Assembly: GCF_004349105.1 (NCBI RefSeq)
Contig: NZ_SMLB01000007.1
Location: 148,976-212,975 of the forward strand
Reading direction: 5' to 3'
Length of the DNA: 64,000 bases
Source: Jiangella aurantiaca
GTDB lineage: Bacteria; Actinomycetota; Actinomycetes; Jiangellales; Jiangellaceae
Below are positions 50,577 to 59,035 of this stretch, piece after piece (positions within the stretch are counted from its first letter, which is position 1; every line of letters starts with the position of its first letter). Below the pieces are notes generated by a model, which had not been told where the DNA came from, did not search any database, and was given only the letters and a program-made list of their open reading frames with translations. A program made the translations under genes and the position numbers.

Positions 50577-52271
50577 ATGAGGGGGAGCTCCCAGCGCGAA
50601 CGCCCGCGACCGGCGGCACGGGTCATCACGTTCGGTGCCGTGGTCCGGCACGGTGGACGCTGGATCCCGGTGATAGGACTCGCCGCGCTGGTCGACAGCC
50701 TCGTCGTGCTGGCCCTGCCTTTCGTGTTCGGCCGCACGGTGGACGCCATCGTGACCGGCGGCGACGTCGGCCGGTGGCTGCTCGTCGCCATGGGGCTCAT
50801 CGTGGTCGGCATCGTCAGCGACCTCGTCGACACGTTCGCCGACGCCGCCTGCGTCGCCGGTACCACCGCTTGGCTGCGCAACCGCCTGATCCGTCAGGTG
50901 CTGGCCATCGGTCCCGCGGCCGGCCGCCGGTTCACCACCGGAGACCTGGTCAGCCGGGTCTCAGGGAACGCCGTCGACGCCGCCCAGGCGGGTCCGAGCG
51001 TGGTGACGGTAGGCGCGGCGGCGCTGCCACCGGTCGGCAGCCTGGCGCTGCTCGCCTACATCGACGTGTGGCTCGCGGCCGCCTTTCTCGGCGGGGTCTC
51101 CCTGGTGGGTCTGGTCCTGCTGGCCTTCACCCGGCGCACCGCCGAGGCGGCGCTGGCGTATCAGGAGACCCAGGCGCGGATCGCCGGCCGGCTCACGGAG
51201 TCGTTGTCCGGGATCCGGACCATCGCCGCCGCCGGCACCGTCGGCCGGGAGGAGGATCGGGTGCTGGAACCGCTGCCCGACCTCCACGACCACGGCGCGC
51301 GGGCCTGGCGCGTCCTTGCCCGGTCCAGTGCGCAGTCGGCCGTGGTCGGGCCGATCGTGCTGGTGGCTGTGCTGGCCGCAGGTGGGCTCCAGGTGGTCGA
51401 CGGCCGCATCACCGCCGGCGAGTTGTTCGCGGCCAGCCAGTACGCGGTGCTGGGCGCCGGGCTGGGCGGGCTGACCGGCGTGTTCGCGGAGTTCGCGCGG
51501 GCTCGGGCCGGTGTGGCACGGGCCGCCGAGGTCTTCGCCGTGCCGCCGCTCCGTTACGGCAGGATGCACCTCCCACCCGGCCCGGGGCGGCTGGAGTTCT
51601 GCGGCGTCACCGTCCGCGGTGAGGAGTCCCCGCTGCTGGACGGGGTCGACCTGGTCGTGCCGGGCGGAGTGGCGGTGGCCGTCGTCGGCCACTCCGGCGC
51701 CGGCAAGTCGGTCCTCGCCGCCCTGGCGGCCCGGCTGCGTGATCCCGACGAAGGCCAGGTGCTGCTGGACGGGGTGCCGCTGCACGAGGTCGACCACGAT
51801 TCGTTGCGGGCCGCGGTCGGCTGCGCCTTCGAGCGACCGGAGTTGGTCGGTGCCACCACCGGGGACGCCATCGGGCTCGGTCTGGAGCGCGACCTGGTGG
51901 AGGCCGCCGCGCACGCCACCCACGCGTACGAATTCGTCAGCCGGCTGCCGGACGGGTTCGACACGCCGCTGCACGATGCTCCCATGTCCGGCGGGGAACG
52001 GCAGCGGATCGGCCTGGCCCGGGCCTGGCACGCCGGCCGGCTGCTCGTCCTCGACGACGCGACTTCGAGTCTCGACACCGTCACCGAACTGCAGATCAGC
52101 CGGACCCTCACCAGTGACGAGGGGCGGCGTACGCGGTTGATCGTCACGCATCGGGCGGCCACTGCCGCGCGCGCCGACCTGGTCGTGTGGCTGGAGCAGG
52201 GGCGGGTGCGGGCGTTCGGCCCGCACGCCCAGCTGTCGGGCGACCCGGCCTACCGGGAGGTGTTCGGATGA
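50577..52271 (+). CDS. ABC exporter half-transporter 1 (RamA/B-like), degenerate ATPase site
   Basis: A 564-residue fusion of six membrane helices (about 15-300) and an ATPase domain. Walker A is GHSGAGKS (about 372), the signature is the canonical MSGGERQRIGLARA, but Walker B ends LLVLDDATSSLD, with Asp where the catalytic Glu should be, and the Q-loop reads AFERPELVG, without Gln. Such sites do not hydrolyse well. It is 6 nt after the peptidase gene and overlaps the next gene by ATGA. With that partner it should export the matured lanthipeptide. Confidence 0.9.
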   Translation: MRGSSQRERPRPAARVITFGAVVRHGGRWIPVIGLAALVDSLVVLALPFVFGRTVDAIVTGGDVGRWLLVAMGLIVVGIVSDLVDTFADAACVAGTTAWLRNRLIRQVLAIGPAAGRRFTTGDLVSRVSGNAVDAAQAGPSVVTVGAAALPPVGSLALLAYIDVWLAAAFLGGVSLVGLVLLAFTRRTAEAALAYQETQARIAGRLTESLSGIRTIAAAGTVGREEDRVLEPLPDLHDHGARAWRVLARSSAQSAVVGPIVLVAVLAAGGLQVVDGRITAGELFAASQYAVLGAGLGGLTGVFAEFARARAGVARAAEVFAVPPLRYGRMHLPPGPGRLEFCGVTVRGEESPLLDGVDLVVPGGVAVAVVGHSGAGKSVLAALAARLRDPDEGQVLLDGVPLHEVDHDSLRAAVGCAFERPELVGATTGDAIGLGLERDLVEAAAHATHAYEFVSRLPDGFDTPLHDAPMSGGERQRIGLARAWHAGRLLVLDDATSSLDTVTELQISRTLTSDEGRRTRLIVTHRAATAARADLVVWLEQGRVRAFGPHAQLSGDPAYREVFG

Positions 52272-53989
52272 GGCGGGAGCTGCGGTTCGGCCTCGCTTCG
52301 CTGCCACGCCGGCCGCTCCTCGAACTGGCCGGGTGGTCGCTGCCGGACGCGGTGCCCACGGCGTTCTACGGGCTGGCCGTCGCGCGTGCGGTCGACGACG
52401 GATTCCTGGCCGGCCGTCCGGCGGTCGGGCTGGCCTGGCTGGCCGGGCTCGTCGCGGCGGCCTGCGTCGGCGCGATCGGGTCCCGTCAGGTGTATCGACG
52501 CCTGGGCGACCTGGTCGAGCCGTTCCGCGACGAACTGGTTCGCCGGGTGGTGACGGGTGCACTGCGACAGGGAGTGGCAGGCCGCCCGGACGACGGTGCG
52601 GTGGCGCGGCTCACCCGGCAGGTGGAGATCGTCCGCGACACGTACGCCGGACTGATCGTCGTGGCTCGCGACTTCGTGGTGCGCCTCGTCGGTGTCGTAG
52701 TGGGACTGCTGACCATCGCGCCGGTGATCGTCGTACTCGTGCTGCCACCGTTCCTGCTCGGGTCGGCGGTCGCCGTCGCGACGCTCGGCCTGGCGGCGGC
52801 TCGGGTGCGCGCGTCGGTACGCGCCGACGAACGCACCGCGGCCGCAGCAGGAGAGGTGGTCGCCGGAGCCAGGGACATCACGGCGCGTGGCGGCGAGGGT
52901 TACGCGACCGCGCTGGTGGCCGGGCCGGTGGCCCAACACGCCGCCGCCGAGCGAGCGCTGGCTCGGGTCGGTGCGCTGCGCACCCTGTGCTTCGCACTCG
53001 GCGGCTGGGCTCCATTGATGCTCCTGCTGGCCGCGGGTCCCTGGCTCGTGGCGCGGGGGGTGACCGCAGGAGCACTCCTGGGCGGGCTGACGTACGTTCT
53101 GGTCGGGCTGCACCCGGCGCTGGGCACCGTCATGGGCGCCCTCGGCGGCAGCGGTCTGCGGTACGTCGTGACGCTGGGCCGGATCCTCGACGCTACCGCG
53201 GTCGATCCGGCGGGCACTCCGCTGGCCAGGGCGCCCAGTGGGCACCGGGTGGTCGTGGACGCGGTCACCTTCCGCTACGGACCACATGCCGCTCCTGTCG
53301 TGCGCGGCCTCGATCTGGTGATCGACGACGGTGATCACCTGGCCGTCGTCGGGCCGAGCGGGATCGGGAAGTCCACCCTCGCCGGCCTGATCTGCGGGTT
53401 GCTCCGGCCGGACGAGGGACACGTGCTGCTGGGCGGGGTCCCCGCCGCCGATCTGCCGGCGGAGCGGCTGGCGGCCACGCGGGTGCTCATCCCGCAGGAG
53501 GCGTATGTCTTCGAGGGGACCGTCCGCGACAACGTCACCTATCTGCTTCCAGGGGCGTCCACCGCAGAGCTCCGTCGCGCTGTGGAGGCCGTCGGCGCCG
53601 AGGGGCTGCTGAGCCGGCTCGGGGGAGTGGATGCGCTGGTGCGCCCGGACCGGCTGTCGGCCGGCGAGCGCCAGCTGCTCGCGCTCGTGCGCTCCTACCT
53701 GTCGCCGGCTCCGTTGGCGGTTCTCGACGAGGCCACCTGTCACCTGGACCCGGTGGCCGAGCGGCTCGCCGAGGAGGCCTTCGCCGGCCGTGGCGGCACG
53801 CTGATCGTCATCGCACATCGGATCAGCTCGGCGTTGCGCGCCCGGCGCATCCTCGTACTCGACGGCACGTCCGCGACCGTCGGAGAGCACGACGAGCTGC
53901 AGCTCGCCTCACCGCTGTACCGGGACCTCCTCGGGCATTGGACCGGCCCCGCGCCGGACGGCCGCCGTCAGATCCAGCCGGCGTCCTGA
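52268..53989 (+). CDS. ABC exporter half-transporter 2 (RamA/B-like), canonical Walker B
   Basis: A 573-residue half-transporter. The membrane domain (about 10-300) includes APVIVVLVLPPFLLGSAVAV and LGGWAPLMLLLAAGPWLV. The ATPase domain has Walker A GPSGIGKSTL, Q-loop RVLIPQEAYVFEGTVRDNV and the proper catalytic Glu in LAVLDEATCHLD, but a weakened signature LSAGERQLLALVRSYL. It is complementary to the partner at 50577, so together they would form one degenerate and one consensus ATP site. The ATG overlaps the partner stop. Confidence 0.9.
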   Translation: MRRELRFGLASLPRRPLLELAGWSLPDAVPTAFYGLAVARAVDDGFLAGRPAVGLAWLAGLVAAACVGAIGSRQVYRRLGDLVEPFRDELVRRVVTGALRQGVAGRPDDGAVARLTRQVEIVRDTYAGLIVVARDFVVRLVGVVVGLLTIAPVIVVLVLPPFLLGSAVAVATLGLAAARVRASVRADERTAAAAGEVVAGARDITARGGEGYATALVAGPVAQHAAAERALARVGALRTLCFALGGWAPLMLLLAAGPWLVARGVTAGALLGGLTYVLVGLHPALGTVMGALGGSGLRYVVTLGRILDATAVDPAGTPLARAPSGHRVVVDAVTFRYGPHAAPVVRGLDLVIDDGDHLAVVGPSGIGKSTLAGLICGLLRPDEGHVLLGGVPAADLPAERLAATRVLIPQEAYVFEGTVRDNVTYLLPGASTAELRRAVEAVGAEGLLSRLGGVDALVRPDRLSAGERQLLALVRSYLSPAPLAVLDEATCHLDPVAERLAEEAFAGRGGTLIVIAHRISSALRARRILVLDGTSATVGEHDELQLASPLYRDLLGHWTGPAPDGRRQIQPAS

Positions 53990-54573
53990 GCGATCCGGAT
54001 CGCCTCGATGCGCGTGCGCGCGCCGGTCTTGGTGAGGATGTGGGAGAGGTAGTTGCGCACAGTGCCGGGGCTCAGATAGAGGGTTCGGGCGATCTCCTGC
54101 GGTGGCGCGCCGGTCATCGCCAACCGCAGGACGTCGAGCTCGCGGTGGGTCAGCGGGCTCTCCGCGGCCGTCAGCGCGGCCACGGCCAGCGCTGGGTCCA
54201 GCACCGGCTCGCCACGCGCCACGCGCCTGACGGCGTCGAGGAGGTCGGCGAGCGACGCGTCGGTGGCGATGAGACCGACGCGAGGCGCCATCCGCGCCAG
54301 CGACAGGCACGTTCCGTCGACAGTGCCTCGCTCGAGCAACATCAGGACGCGAAGTCCCGGCAACTGCCGGCACAGGTCGTGCACGTCGACCGGGTCCCGC
54401 AGCATGACGTCGAGGACGAGGACCTGCGCGCGAGTCCGGCGCGCGGTTGCGAGAACGGAATTGCCCTGATCAAGCTCGGCCATGACTTCTAGATCATTTT
54501 GCCGTGCCAATTCAGCGCTGAGAGCGTCGCGCAGGAGCCCCGTTCTGTGCGCGAGCAGAACCCTGGTAGCCAC
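53968..54573 (-). CDS. LuxR-type response regulator with atypical receiver (RamR-like)
   Basis: A 201-residue protein from the GTG at 54573. The receiver domain (1-120) keeps the phospho-acceptor-type Asp in VLVLDVMLRDP. The N-terminal acidic pair is replaced (VLLAHRTGLLRDAL) and the conserved Lys region reads LIATDASLAD, so ordinary phosphorylation is doubtful. The C-terminal LuxR HTH is LTHRELDVLRLAMTGAPPQEIARTLYLSPGTVRNYL, of which EIARTLYLSPGTVRNYLSHI is diagnostic. It is convergent with the exporter (22-nt overlap), in the place of ramR in ram/amf clusters, and no kinase is adjacent. It is the likely activator of the cluster. Confidence 0.88.
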   Translation of the reverse strand: MATRVLLAHRTGLLRDALSAELARQNDLEVMAELDQGNSVLATARRTRAQVLVLDVMLRDPVDVHDLCRQLPGLRVLMLLERGTVDGTCLSLARMAPRVGLIATDASLADLLDAVRRVARGEPVLDPALAVAALTAAESPLTHRELDVLRLAMTGAPPQEIARTLYLSPGTVRNYLSHILTKTGARTRIEAIRIAQDAGWI

Positions 54574-55063
54574 GCAGCTCGCCCCCCTAGCGATCAGCCG
54601 CCCAAAGGCGGCAAATACCCCAAGTCACTGCGGAGCGTGACTCACCTTAGCGTTCAGGGTCGATTCCGGCCACAGCTTCCGCAACATCATCCGCCCCCCA
54701 GGTCATTGCCCCGCCGTCGCCGATCACGAGGCGACAACGGCCGCCGTCGTCCCAGAAGTGATCATAGACGCGCTGTGTATTTGCGGCGGGAAGGAACGTA
54801 GCGCTCCCGATCCCAAATCCGGACATGATCGCTCCGGTCATTCTGCGGCAGACCTGCAGTTTGTGCGGCTGTCTGCTCGAGCCCGGGGCGCCACCCGTGA
54901 TCATTACGCAGGCCGTCGAATGATCACTTCCGAGTGGGCCGATACCGTCAGAAGACGTTCCCGTGCCGTGCTGCCGCCTGGGCGACCGGAAGCCGGCGAA
55001 CGCGTGCCATGGCCTGGCCGCCCAGCGGCCGGTCTGAGATCGGTCTGAGAACCGTGTGAGAGC
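54574..55063. other. 490-bp region between regulator and DUF3152 gene
   Basis: It is less GC-rich than its neighbours. It contains one possible 59-residue ORF on the minus strand (54647-54826) and a 9-bp inverted repeat GTGATCATT (54897-54905)/AATGATCAC (54919-54927). The rest shows no coding bias and should hold divergent promoters. Confidence 0.5.
54647..54826 (-). CDS. Possible 59-residue protein upstream of the regulator
   Basis: The ATG at 54826 has CGGAG 5 nt upstream. The peptide reads SGFGIGSATFLPAANTQ, then RVYDHFWDDGGRCRLVIGDG and GAMTWGADDVAEAVAGIDPE, which looks like a compact folded protein. Third-position bias is weaker than in neighbours. It ends 73 nt before the response-regulator start on the same strand, so co-transcription is possible. 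A longer frame from 54904 adds a less protein-like N terminus. No family recognised. Confidence 0.35.
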   Translation of the reverse strand: MSGFGIGSATFLPAANTQRVYDHFWDDGGRCRLVIGDGGAMTWGADDVAEAVAGIDPER

Positions 55064-55879
55064 ATGATCCGCATGGCCTCCCGAGTGCGTCGCGCCGGTC
55101 ATCGCGATCGGGGACGCCGCCGGGCGCCGGAATCACCGTCCGGAGGTCGCGGCCGCCTGCTGGGCGGCCTCGCTCTCGGCCTGGCCGTCATAGGCCTCGT
55201 GGGCTGGGCGGTGGTGCCCGACGGCGAGCCGGTCGCGGGCAACGCCGCCATCGTGCCGCCGGTGGCGCACCCGCCCAAGACCCTCGTCGTCCTCCCGGCC
55301 ACCCGCCCGACGCCGGCGCCGTCGGCCACGCCGTCCGCCCCGGCCACGCCGGAGGTCCCCGCCACCGGACCGGGCACGTTCGCCGTCACGCCCGGCCAGA
55401 GCGCCCAGGCCGGCACGGGGAGCACGCTGCTCACGTACACCGTCGAGGTCGAGACCGGGCTGCCGTTCGACCCGATCGAGGTGGCCGCCGTCGTCGACGC
55501 GACGCTGGCCGACCCGCGCAGCTGGATCGCCGGCGGCCGCCACTCGTTCCAGCGGGTCCCGTCGGACGGCGACCTGCGGATCCTGGTCGCCACACCGGGC
55601 ACCACCGACGAGCTGTGCGCGCCGCTGCGCACCCGCGGCGAGGTGTCCTGCCGCAACGGCGACAACGTCGTGCTGAACGCGCTGCGCTGGGCGGTCGCCG
55701 TCCCGCACTACAACGGCGACGTGGCCGGCTACCGCCAGTACGTCGTCAACCACGAGGTCGGCCACGCTCTCGGCGAGGGCCACGTCCCCTGCCCGGGACG
55801 GGGTCAGGTCGCGCCGGTCATGCTGCAACAGACCTACGGCTTGGACGGCTGCCTGGCCAACAGCTGGCCGTATCCCTAG
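55064..55879 (+). CDS. DUF3152 protein, predicted extracellular zinc metalloprotease-like
   Basis: A 271-residue protein. An Arg-rich cytoplasmic start precedes one membrane/signal segment (LLGGLALGLAVIGLVGWAVV) and a Pro/Ala/Thr-rich linker (about 75-105). The DUF3152 domain (about 110-271) has YTVEVETGLPFDP, RSWIAGGRHSFQRV, the metalloprotease-type HEVGHALGEGH (230-240) and four Cys that could form disulfides. The HExxH motif and downstream His suggest a metzincin-like zinc site. The biological substrate is unknown. Confidence 0.88.
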   Translation: MIRMASRVRRAGHRDRGRRRAPESPSGGRGRLLGGLALGLAVIGLVGWAVVPDGEPVAGNAAIVPPVAHPPKTLVVLPATRPTPAPSATPSAPATPEVPATGPGTFAVTPGQSAQAGTGSTLLTYTVEVETGLPFDPIEVAAVVDATLADPRSWIAGGRHSFQRVPSDGDLRILVATPGTTDELCAPLRTRGEVSCRNGDNVVLNALRWAVAVPHYNGDVAGYRQYVVNHEVGHALGEGHVPCPGRGQVAPVMLQQTYGLDGCLANSWPYP

Positions 55880-55935
55880 TACGCGCCTCATCATCGATAA
55901 TCAGATAACGAGACGGCGACGGACTGTCGAGCATC

Positions 55936-56161
55936 TTGGCCGACGACGACATCGCGGTGGCGGCCGTCACCGTGGCCGAGCTCCAGCTCGCCCCTCGTCC
56001 ACGCCCGGCTTCTCGCCCAGGTCCGGCGCACCGGAACGCCCCGAGGCGCTCATGACCTGATCATCGCCGCCACCGCCGCCGCGACCGCGCGCGTGCTGGT
56101 GACCCGCGACGACCAGGCCAGGTTCGACGATCTGCCCAGGGTGCACGCACTCCAGGCCTGA
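55936..56161 (+). pseudogene. PIN-domain (VapC-like toxin) remnant
   Basis: 55939-55986 reads DDDIAVAAVTVAELQL, a mid-domain VapC segment with the conserved Glu. After a frame change near 55990 comes LVHARLLAQVRRTGTPRG and AHDLIIAATAAATARVLVTRDDQARFDDLP, the classical C-terminal half with the catalytic Asp residues, ending at a stop at 56159. The N terminus and roughly 30 central residues are missing and the frames do not match, so it is non-functional. No antitoxin gene is seen. Confidence 0.7.
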
Positions 56162-56173
56162 CCGCCGCTCGGT

Positions 56174-56842
56174 TCAGAGCGACGTGCCGGTGCCGATCGG
56201 GCAGGCGACCCCGGTGCCGGCGAGCCCGCAGTAGCCGTTCGGGTTCTTGGCGTCGCTCAGGTACTGCTGGTGGTAGTCCTCGGCGTAGTAGAACGTGCCC
56301 AGGGGCTCGATCTCGGTGGTGATGTCACCGTGGCCGGCCGCCCGCAGCTTGGCCGCGTACGCCTCGCGCGAGGCCACCGCGGTCTCCAGCTGCGCCGGCG
56401 ACGTCGTGTAGACGGTCGAGCGGTACTGCGACCCGATGTCGTTGCCCTGCCGCATGCCCTGGGTGGGGTCGTGCTCTTCCCAGAACGCCTTGAGCAGGCT
56501 CTCGAAGCTGATCACGGCCGGGTCGAAGACCACCCGCACCACCTCGGCGTGCCCGGTGCGGCCGGTGCACACCTCCTCGTAGGTCGGGTTCGGCGTGTAC
56601 CCGCCGGCGTAGCCCACCGCGGTGGTCCACACGCCCGGCAGCCGCCAGAAGATCCGTTCCGCACCCCAGAAACAACCCATGCCGAACACGGCCTCCTGGT
56701 ACCCGGCCGGCGGCTGGCCCTCGATCGGCGTGCCGAGAACGGTGTGCGTGCCGGTCAGCCCGAACGGGCGGGCGTCGCGGCCGGGCAGCGCCTCCTCGGG
56801 ACCGACCTTCCTCGTCTTCACCAAGCGATCGAACAGCGACAT
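56174..56842 (-). CDS. msrA: Peptide-methionine (S)-S-oxide reductase MsrA
   Basis: A 222-residue MsrA with the catalytic Cys57 in [15 protein letters not shown], the substrate pocket motif [27 protein letters not shown] (key parts VGYAGG and GRTGHAEV), [11 protein letters not shown] and the C-terminal resolving region [19 protein letters not shown]. It repairs oxidised Met(S)-sulfoxide with thioredoxin. Length and termini match the actinobacterial form. Confidence 0.95.
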   Translation of the reverse strand: MSLFDRLVKTRKVGPEEALPGRDARPFGLTGTHTVLGTPIEGQPPAGYQEAVFGMGCFWGAERIFWRLPGVWTTAVGYAGGYTPNPTYEEVCTGRTGHAEVVRVVFDPAVISFESLLKAFWEEHDPTQGMRQGNDIGSQYRSTVYTTSPAQLETAVASREAYAAKLRAAGHGDITTEIEPLGTFYYAEDYHQQYLSDAKNPNGYCGLAGTGVACPIGTGTSL

Positions 56843-56900
56843 TCGCTCACACCTCCGCTCACTCGAACAACTGGACCGGCCGTGGCGTTCCCGCCGATCG

Positions 56901-58352
56901 TCAGGCGACGGCGTCGATGGGCTCGGCCGCCGCGCCGCCGTCCGCCGTCACCGTCCGGAACGCCTGCTCGAGCGCGTCGACGGCAGGTCCGAGCACGTCC
57001 GGGGGATGGGTGTACGGCAGCCGCAGCCGCCGCTCGAACGCGCCGTCGACGCCGAACCGCGGGCCGGCCGCCAGCCGGATGCCGTGCCGCTCCGCCGCCA
57101 CCACCAGCCGGCTGGACACCGGGCCGCCGAGGTCGCACCACAGCACCAGCCCGCCGGCCGGCACCCGCGCCCGCCACGTGGGCAGCCGCTCGGCCAGCGC
57201 CGCGACGAGGGCGTCGCGGTGGGTGCGCAGCTCCGCCCGGCGCGCCGGCAGGGTCGCGTCGAGGCCGCCGAGCAGCTCGGCCGTCGCCAGCTGCTCGACC
57301 ACCGCCGAGCCCATGTCGACGCAGGCCCGCACGGCGGCCAGCCGGCGGATCAGCGCGGTGCTCGCCCGCGCCCAGCCGACCCGCAGCCCGCCCCACAGCG
57401 TCTTGCTCGCGCTGCCGACCGTCACCGTCAGGTCGTCGGGCAGGTACGTCGCCAGCGGCGGCGGCACCGGCCCGTCCAGGGCGAGCTCGACCAGTGTCTC
57501 GTCGACGACGGTGAGCGTGCGGCTGCGGGTGAGGACGGCGCCCAGGTCGCGCCGCTCCGCCTCGGTGGCCAGCAGTCCCGTCGGGTTGTGGAAGTCGGGC
57601 ATCAGGTAGGCCATCCGGGGCGCGGTCTGCCCGACGGCGGCCGCGACGGCGGCGAGGTCCCAGCCGTCGTCCGTCAGAGCGACGGGTACCGCGGTGGCGC
57701 CGTGCCGGCCGATGGCGTCCAGCGCGTTCGGGTACGTCGGCTGCTCGACCAGCACGCGGTCGCCCGGCCCGGTGACCAGCTGCAGGACCAGCGTGAACGC
57801 GTGCTGCGCGCCGGACGTGACGAGCACCTGCTCGGGCAGCGTGGGCAGGCCGCGCGCCGTCAGCCGGTCTGCGACGGCAGCACGCAGCTCCGGCAGCCCG
57901 AACAGGTGGTACCCCGAGCCCGGCAGGTGCCGCGGTAGCTGCTCGAGCGCGGCGTCGTAGGCCCGGCGCACCTGGGCCGGAGCCTCCGGCGCGGCGTGGG
58001 CGAGGTCCAGCAGGTCCGAGCCGTCCGCCGTCCACGGCATCCAGGCCGGACCGGCGCCGCCGGCGGATCCGTTCGTGCGCGACGGCGGCAGCGCGGTCCG
58101 GGTGCCCGAGCCCCGCCGGCTGACGGCGTACCCGCCGCCGCGCAGCTCGTCGTAGGCGGCGGTGACCGTCGTCCGGCTGACGCCCAGCGCCGCGGCCAGG
58201 TCGCGCTCGCCGGGCAGCCGGGTCTCCAGCGGCAGCCGGCCGTCGAGGACCAGCCGCCGGATCGCCGCCGCGACGCGGGCGTACGCCGGCCCGCCGGTCT
58301 CGGACCGGTCGCCGATCAACGCCGCCAGTTGCGGCCCTGTGACGGTGCGCAC
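56901..58352 (-). CDS. MocR family regulator (GntR HTH plus aminotransferase domain)
   Basis: A 483-residue fusion from the GTG at 58352. The GntR helix (about 20-90) has [23 protein letters not shown]. The PLP domain (about 120-480) has [22 protein letters not shown] and the PLP-Lys motif [16 protein letters not shown]. It is divergent from a YczE-type membrane protein at 58413. The MocR-YczE divergent pair recurs in actinobacteria and suggests that the regulator controls that membrane gene. Confidence 0.9.
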   Translation of the reverse strand: MRTVTGPQLAALIGDRSETGGPAYARVAAAIRRLVLDGRLPLETRLPGERDLAAALGVSRTTVTAAYDELRGGGYAVSRRGSGTRTALPPSRTNGSAGGAGPAWMPWTADGSDLLDLAHAAPEAPAQVRRAYDAALEQLPRHLPGSGYHLFGLPELRAAVADRLTARGLPTLPEQVLVTSGAQHAFTLVLQLVTGPGDRVLVEQPTYPNALDAIGRHGATAVPVALTDDGWDLAAVAAAVGQTAPRMAYLMPDFHNPTGLLATEAERRDLGAVLTRSRTLTVVDETLVELALDGPVPPPLATYLPDDLTVTVGSASKTLWGGLRVGWARASTALIRRLAAVRACVDMGSAVVEQLATAELLGGLDATLPARRAELRTHRDALVAALAERLPTWRARVPAGGLVLWCDLGGPVSSRLVVAAERHGIRLAAGPRFGVDGAFERRLRLPYTHPPDVLGPAVDALEQAFRTVTADGGAAAEPIDAVA

Positions 58353-58412
58353 CAGTCCACTCTGGCACGATTGGCTATGGAATAACAGACCACTTTCGGT
58401 GAGGATGGTCGC

Positions 58413-59024
58413 GTGATGACGCGCCGCCTCTCCCAGCTCTTCGCCGGTCTGCTGCTCTACGGCTTCAGCATGGCCCTGCTCCTCGAGGCCGGCCTCGGGC
58501 TGGATCCGTGGGACGTGCTGCACCAGGGCATCGCCGAGCGCACCGGCCTCACCATCGGCACCGTGGTCATCGCGGTCGGCGTCCTGGTGTTGCTGCTGTG
58601 GATCCCGCTGCGGCAGCGGCCCGGCGTCGGCACCGTCGCCAACGCGCTGCTGATCGGGCTGGCCGCCGACGCGTCCATCTGGCTGCTGCCGTCGCCCGAG
58701 CCGCTGGCGGTCCGGATCGGCTTCATGGTCGCCGGCGTCGTGCTGAACGCCGTCGCCACCGCGGCCTACATCGGTGCCCGGCTGGGCCCCGGCCCGCGCG
58801 ACGGCCTGATGACTGGGCTGGTCCGGCGCACCGGCCGTTCGGTGCGACTGGTCCGGACCTCTATCGAGGTGACGGTGCTCGCCACCGGCTGGCTGCTCGG
58901 CGGCACCGTCGGCGCCGGGACCGTGGTCTATGCGCTCGCGATCGGCCCGCTGGTCCATCTGCTGCTGCCGAAGTTGCAGGTCCGTGAGCCGATTCGCGTC
59001 GCCGCCGTGACTTCGGCGACGTAG
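58413..59024 (+). CDS. YczE/YitT-type integral membrane protein
   Basis: A 203-residue protein with about five membrane segments (LFAGLLLYGFSMALLLEAGL, TIGTVVIAVGVLVLLLWIPL, VANALLIGLAADASIWLL, GFMVAGVVLNAVATAAYIGA, VVYALAIGPLVHLLL). The conserved loop LGLDPWDVLHQGIAERTG and GPGPRDGLMTGLVRRTGRSV are characteristic of YczE. The GTG at 58413 and ATG at 58416 are adjacent starts. A transport role linked to vitamin B6 or other metabolites has been suggested for MocR-linked members, but is unproven here. Confidence 0.87.
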   Translation: MMTRRLSQLFAGLLLYGFSMALLLEAGLGLDPWDVLHQGIAERTGLTIGTVVIAVGVLVLLLWIPLRQRPGVGTVANALLIGLAADASIWLLPSPEPLAVRIGFMVAGVVLNAVATAAYIGARLGPGPRDGLMTGLVRRTGRSVRLVRTSIEVTVLATGWLLGGTVGAGTVVYALAIGPLVHLLLPKLQVREPIRVAAVTSAT

Positions 59025-59035
59025 AGTCGCATCTC

